NCBI GenBank assembly: GCA_946807835.1
Contig: OX327702.1
Coordinates: 5,270,001 to 5,334,000, forward strand
DNA from: Ailanthus altissimus
Taxonomy: Eukaryota; Streptophyta; Magnoliopsida; Sapindales; Simaroubaceae
Length of the DNA stretch: 64,000 nt
Direction: 5' to 3'
Both the position numbers and the translations under genes were made by a program. How positions within the stretch are numbered: the first letter of the stretch is position 1; every line of letters starts with the position of its first letter. The notes beneath the pieces were generated by a model that did not search any database, was not told the DNA's origin, and saw nothing but the letters and a program-made list of their open reading frames with translations. Below, piece after piece: positions 59,589-64,000 of the stretch.

Positions 59589-61770
59589 TGTTGGAGCTGG
59601 TGCTCACGTGCCATTCCAATATTGTATGAATATTAATTGTTAATATTTATACAATAAACATTTCGAATAAAGATTGTTAATATCATATTAATATGGTATA
59701 ATGCTTGTAACATTACAGACATTGTTTGATCTGAAAGAGTTCAGATCTGGTCTAAAGGAGTTTAGATCAGAACTAATAGTTAGCAAAGCTGAGAGTTATA
59801 AATGCTAAAAGTTAGCACTGTTAAGAGTTAGCAGGTTATAAGAATCAGCGAGGTCTAAAGAGTTAGAACCTTGTCTATAATGGGACAAAGACCTGAGAGT
59901 ATACTTGTAATGATATAGTTGCAAAGAGTTGCAATAGGAGTTAAGAAATATCATTATGTAAGTATGTCTCAAACATAATGTTCCTGATCTATAATCACTA
60001 ATGCGGGTCTATCAGTGATTCACTTTATATAGATTAGTGTATGTCTATATCTGACTGGTTCAGATGGTTGTTCTTAGCTGACCATGAGCTTAGAGCTTGT
60101 ATAGGCATGCGGGTATCCAGTCAGGACTGGATACTGAATAGACTTATGAGGACCCCAATAGATATCCTATGACACCGTCAAAGGAAGGTCCTCTCGAGTT
60201 GAGTAGTATTCGTGGTCCTTTGACCTGAGCGCCACGGTGGTCTTGCGAGTGATCCATCATGCTTTGGTTCCACATATGTCAGAGACCTTTCATGGTCTGA
60301 CCGCTATGTGTCGCTGGGTATGGTCCGATGCTCATGGAGTCCGGTGTGCGTAGATACGGGATCCATCAGCTTACGTAGGTAAGTTGTATATCCGATGCTC
60401 CGAGATTGTATTTCATAAAGTCTTGTGGCCACAAGCATAAACCCGGGAAAAGAGTTTCCCATAGGGTTAAACAATATAGCAAAAGTGTTTGCGTATATTG
60501 TTTATAGAGATACGAATCTGGAGATAAGTTTATGGATGAGCAAAAGGGGATTTGACGGTGCTGATCTATATCCCCGCACATCTAGGATATAAATGATGGA
60601 AGGATTATACGTGTACGTTATGACCTCAACTTGTATGGTCTGACGCGCTGATTTGTAATATTCGTAACGTGTGCGTGGGGCATCGATTACGGATTAATGG
60701 AACAGTTCCATTTGACAGATCGGGTGTAGACCTAGTGAGTCCCAATATGAAATGTACTCTTTGAGCACTTGGGCAGTGTACCGTATTGAATTGTTCAATA
60801 CAGTATAATTCAGCAATTACTAAGGTTACGTTAACTAAAGTATGTGGTTAAATTGGTGGGACCCACTTTAGGTTAACTTGGTAACCGAGTAAGGATATAA
60901 TAGTAATTTCACTTTATGATTATTTAATTGTTAAATAATTAAAATAAATATTTATTTATTTAATTGTTAAATAAATTAATTTAACATAACTAAGGTTAAA
61001 AGTTAACCAAGTGGTTAAGTTAAGTTAACCTTACTTAAAGGTTAAGTAAAGGTTAACCTAACCATGGTTAAGTTAGTTAACTATGGTTAAATTAATTAAA
61101 TATTTATTAACTTAAAGGTTAAGTTAAAATAATCTAACTAAGGTTAAATGTTAACTAAGGTTAGGTTAAGCCAAATGAAATGCAAATGAAATTCAAATTA
61201 GTTTGGAATTAATTCATTTGTATATAAAGTGAAATGAAATTGAAAATGAAAATTGATTTAGTTTTTTAGGTTTTGCATTTTGGGAGCCAATTCAATTTGA
61301 GAAATTGAAATTGTTTGTTTTGTGTTTTAAGTGTTAGAACAACAAAACAAATTGAATTAATGGTTACTAAATGTAATAACTAAAAACAAGATTTGTTTTA
61401 TTTATTCAAGAGTTGAATAAAAGGAAAAACAAATTTAATTAAGTTAAATGGTTTAACTTTGAAAAATGTTTAAGAGTTAAACACATATGCTGGATTAAGA
61501 TGCTGCCATTCTAGACAATCAAACCCACCCTTGTTGATTGCTAGAATTGATCAAAGATTCATTTCATGGTGGACTTCAAAGAAAATTAATCCAAAGGCTT
61601 CATTGGTGATATTTCTCAATCTCGAATTTCAGATTAATCAAATGTTATTTTCTGTGTTCATTATATGTAATCTTCCGCTGTGCACATGTATGTATGAGAT
61701 ATGTATATTGTTTGTATGATGAACACAACCCACATGCAAGAACCCTAAGTAAATTCGCCCAAACCCAACA
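59589..61770 (+). mobile_element. Solo LTR, copia family A, TSD ATATT
   Basis: Best-bounded copy: begins TGTTGGAGCTGGTGCTCACG, ends AACCCAACA; ATATT at 59584-59588 and 61771-61775 is an exact duplication. Length 2182 bp. A GGATATAAATGATGG TATA-like motif lies near 60585. It carries a copy-specific GGTTAA-rich array at 60837-61167. Confidence 0.92.
60837..61167. repeat. GGTTAA-rich array inside a solo LTR
   Basis: By eye, about 11 GGTTAA and 3 TTAACC words in 330 bases, irregularly spaced. The matching part of other family A copies holds AAT-triplet runs instead. Confidence 0.7.
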
Positions 61771-61775
61771 ATATT

Positions 61776-62423
61776 CACAAAACTACAATCCTGGTTAGAG
61801 AAATCACCCGAATTTTAGTTGGAGGAATTACAATCAAGCGCAACCTTCACAACCACATTTCCAACCATACTAAATTTTTTAAAACCATCAAGGTTATGCA
61901 CCATTTATCCCACCTCTTAAGAAAAATCTTGAAGAAACTTTGCATGCATTCATTGAAAAGCAATAGTCTATTAATTTGCAAAATACTTAAACATTTACTA
62001 ATTTGAAAGATACTCTTGCTAACTTACATTCGCATTGAACATTCATGAGAAAGAAAAATTTTCTTTTCAACCACAACCAAACCCCAAATGATAACATAAC
62101 TCAAATGCATATAGTTTAAGAAGCCAACACATGGATCAAGTTAAAGCGGTTATCACTCTTCGAAATAGTAAAATTATTGAAAAACACATTCCTGAACCTC
62201 ATGAGAATGATGAATCAATCTTTAAGGATAAGGAAAGTGTTGAACCTACACTTTGTGAAGAAAACACCAAACCCTCACATTCACCCTCATTTCCTCATGC
62301 ATTACGAAATGCTAAGAAGATGAATCACAATCCTAAAAATTTTAAAATCTTCAAACAGGTAAAAGTTAATATTTCTTTATTGGATGCTATTAAACAGGTT
62401 CCCTCTTATGCAAAATTTTTTTG
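61776..62423 (+). pseudogene. Gypsy gag, C-terminal part
   Basis: Continues gag after the solo LTR. NYNPGWRNHPN-like sequence spans the junction, followed by a Gln/Pro-rich region and a 97-codon frame from 62131 (VKAVITLRNSKIIEKHIPEP) ending LLDAIKQVPSYAKFF, a motif that precedes protease in this clade. Confidence 0.75.
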
Positions 62424-62456
62424 AATGATTAATGCATAGTAAAATGAAAACTAAAT

Positions 62457-63068
62457 GTGAAAAAGAAAGCATTTTTAGCTGAACAAGTAAGTGCCATTCT
62501 TCAGAACAATAATGCTTTGAAATATAAAGACCCTAGTTGTCCTACAATTTCATGTATTATTGGAGATCATAAAATTGAACAAGCCTTACTTGATCTTGGT
62601 GCTAGTGTGAATTTACTGCCATATTCAGTTTATCAACAGCTCAATCTCGGTGAGTTAAAACTAACTTCTGTAACTTTTTTGCTTACTGATAGATAAATAA
62701 AAGTGTCAAGAGAGATAGTGGAAGACGTTTTAGTTCAAGTTTATAAATTCATATATCCTGTAGATTTTATTGTCTTGGACACAGAACTTGTTAAAGGATG
62801 TAATCTGATACCTGTTATTTTGGGTCGTTCATTTTTTGCAACTTCTAACGCTTTAATTAATTATAGGAATAGAGTAGTGAAGTTGTCATGTGAAAACATG
62901 ACACTTGAGCTCAATATTTTCAATATGTATAAGAAATCAGATGAAGAGAATGATGAAAGTGAAAAAGCCAACATAATTGAAATGATTGTGGAGGATCATA
63001 TTCAAAATAGGAGTTCTACTGATCTCTTAAAAATGTATTTAATGAATTCATTTGAGTCAAATATATAA
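62457..63068 (+). pseudogene. Gypsy aspartic protease region, two frames
   Basis: 62457-62696 encodes AILQNNNALKYKDPS and ALLDLGASVNLLPYSVYQQL (active-site region). A stop lies at 62694-62696. 62703-63068 resumes with EDVLVQVYKFIYPVDFIVLD and LIPVILGRSFFATSNALIN. Homologous to the protease at 43101-43876 but clearly divergent. Confidence 0.85.
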
Positions 63069-63239
63069 TTAAATCTTAAAATTTTTGACACATGTTCTTT
63101 ACTTGACTGCGCACAGGTCATTAAAAATAAAGGATGTAAATCAAAATTTGAAGAATTAGAAGAAAATGAGGATAAGCAAAACGAAATTTCAAAGTTAAAG
63201 TTGAAACATTTACCTAAAAAACTGAAATATCTATTTTTT

Positions 63240-64000
63240 TGAAGAGAAATAAACTTGTCCGGTGGTAATTTCTTCTACACTCACAAGTGAACAAGAAGGT
63301 AAGTTAGTTGAAGTATTGAAAATGTATAAAAATACAATTGGTTGGACTTTAAAAGGCATAAAAGACATTAATCATTTGATTTGCACACATATTGCACACT
63401 ACAAAATACCATTTTTTCTTACCATTCATTGACCAAATTTTAGAAAGCATAGCAGTACATCCATATTATTGCTTTCTAGATGGCTATTCTGGTTATTATC
63501 AAATTCTTATAGCACTAGAGGACTAAGAAAAGACTACTTTCATATGCCATTTGGGATCTTTGCTTTTAGAAGAATGCCATTTGGACTTTGTAATACCCCA
63601 ACAATATTTCAAAGATGTATGTTAAGCATTTTTAGTGACATGGTTGAGCATTTAATCATGTTTGAAAATTCTTTTGATAATTAGCTTGAAAACTTAGAAA
63701 AAGTCTTAAAAAGATGTGAGGAAAAGAGTCTTGTGTTGAATTGGAAAAATGCCATTACATGGTTACTTATGAAATTATTTTGAGACATGTAGTGTCTTCT
63801 AAAGGAATTGAAGTGGAGAAGGCAAAATTCAAAATCATTGCTCATTTACCCCCACAAAAAACAGTTAGAGAAGTTCGATTCTTTTTAGGACATGTTGAAT
63901 TTTATAGGAGATTCATAAAAAAATTTAGTATTATATCTCGACTTCTTTATAACCTCTTAGCAAAAGATGTATCATTTGAGTAAACTCAAGACTGTCAAAT
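63240..64000 (+). pseudogene. Gypsy reverse transcriptase, runs off the window
   Basis: Contains GYYQI-like remnants, FRRMPFGLCNTPTIFQRCM (63560-63620) and, after a gap, a LNWKKCH-like stretch, then VVSSKGIEVEKAKF and REVRFFLGHVEFYRRFIKKF, the thumb region before RNase H. The segment that should contain the catalytic YMDD/FMDD box (after SDMVE) is missing or unrecognisable (HLIMFENSF). Several stops. It continues beyond 64000. Confidence 0.85.

Noticed and set aside
60837..61167. GGTTAA array as interstitial telomere repeat
   Set aside because: The plant telomere unit is TTTAGGG; GGTTAA is irregularly spaced here and found on both strands.
1..64000. A new defence, biosynthetic or regulatory gene system
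   Set aside because: Apart from two host genes and an unidentified fragment, all sizeable coding sequence matches plant retroelements or Mutator-like transposases; nothing forms a gene cluster.

Overview
This window is nuclear DNA from a flowering plant, most likely a dicot. It is AT-rich and full of plant LTR retrotransposons. Its two recognisable host genes, an L-type lectin membrane protein and the plastid NusG-like protein pTAC13, both lie on the minus strand about 7 kb apart. From memory, Arabidopsis has a related lectin-like gene and PTAC13 close together on chromosome 3, so the pair may be a conserved block. No prokaryotic feature, CRISPR array, rRNA or tRNA gene was seen.

Layout. 1-10.7 kb holds a decayed minus-strand Ty1/copia element whose gag, integrase, reverse transcriptase and 3' end can be followed through two later solo LTRs (family A at 2183-4661, family B at 5600-7015). 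10.7-12.6 kb holds an LTR fragment and a dead Mutator-like transposase. 12.6-20.4 kb is gene-poor, with MITEs, a small LTR-like sequence, a GC-rich island and a broken beta-tubulin first exon. 20.4-32.1 kb is the host island: an unidentified coding-like segment, the intronless lectin gene, two MITEs, a 1.7-kb tandem duplication and the four-exon pTAC13 gene. 32.3-64 kb is a pile of nested retroelements.

The nest can be read from target-site duplications. A plus-strand Ty1/copia element starts at 35012. Its 5' LTR was split by a Ty3/Gypsy element (37065-47031, TSD CATAT) that carries only gag and protease. That element's own 5' LTR was split by a 2.8-kb solo LTR (38453-41227, TSD TTAGA). The copia body was also hit by two solo LTRs of its own family (TSDs ATTGT and AATAG) and cut at 56709 by a second Gypsy element, which runs off the right edge and holds another family A solo LTR (TSD ATATT).

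The lectin reading frame is intact. pTAC13 is well conserved in sequence but carries a one-base frameshift in a homopolymer, an in-frame stop and a GC splice donor, so it is either a young pseudogene or affected by sequence errors. I found no convincing new multi-gene system. The most interesting signals are the pTAC13 lesions, a pair of AGGA-loop hairpins with unrelated but self-complementary stems beside polypurine tracts in the Gypsy element, a GGTTAA array in one LTR, an unidentified coding-like segment next to the lectin gene, and several uncharacterised repeat families.
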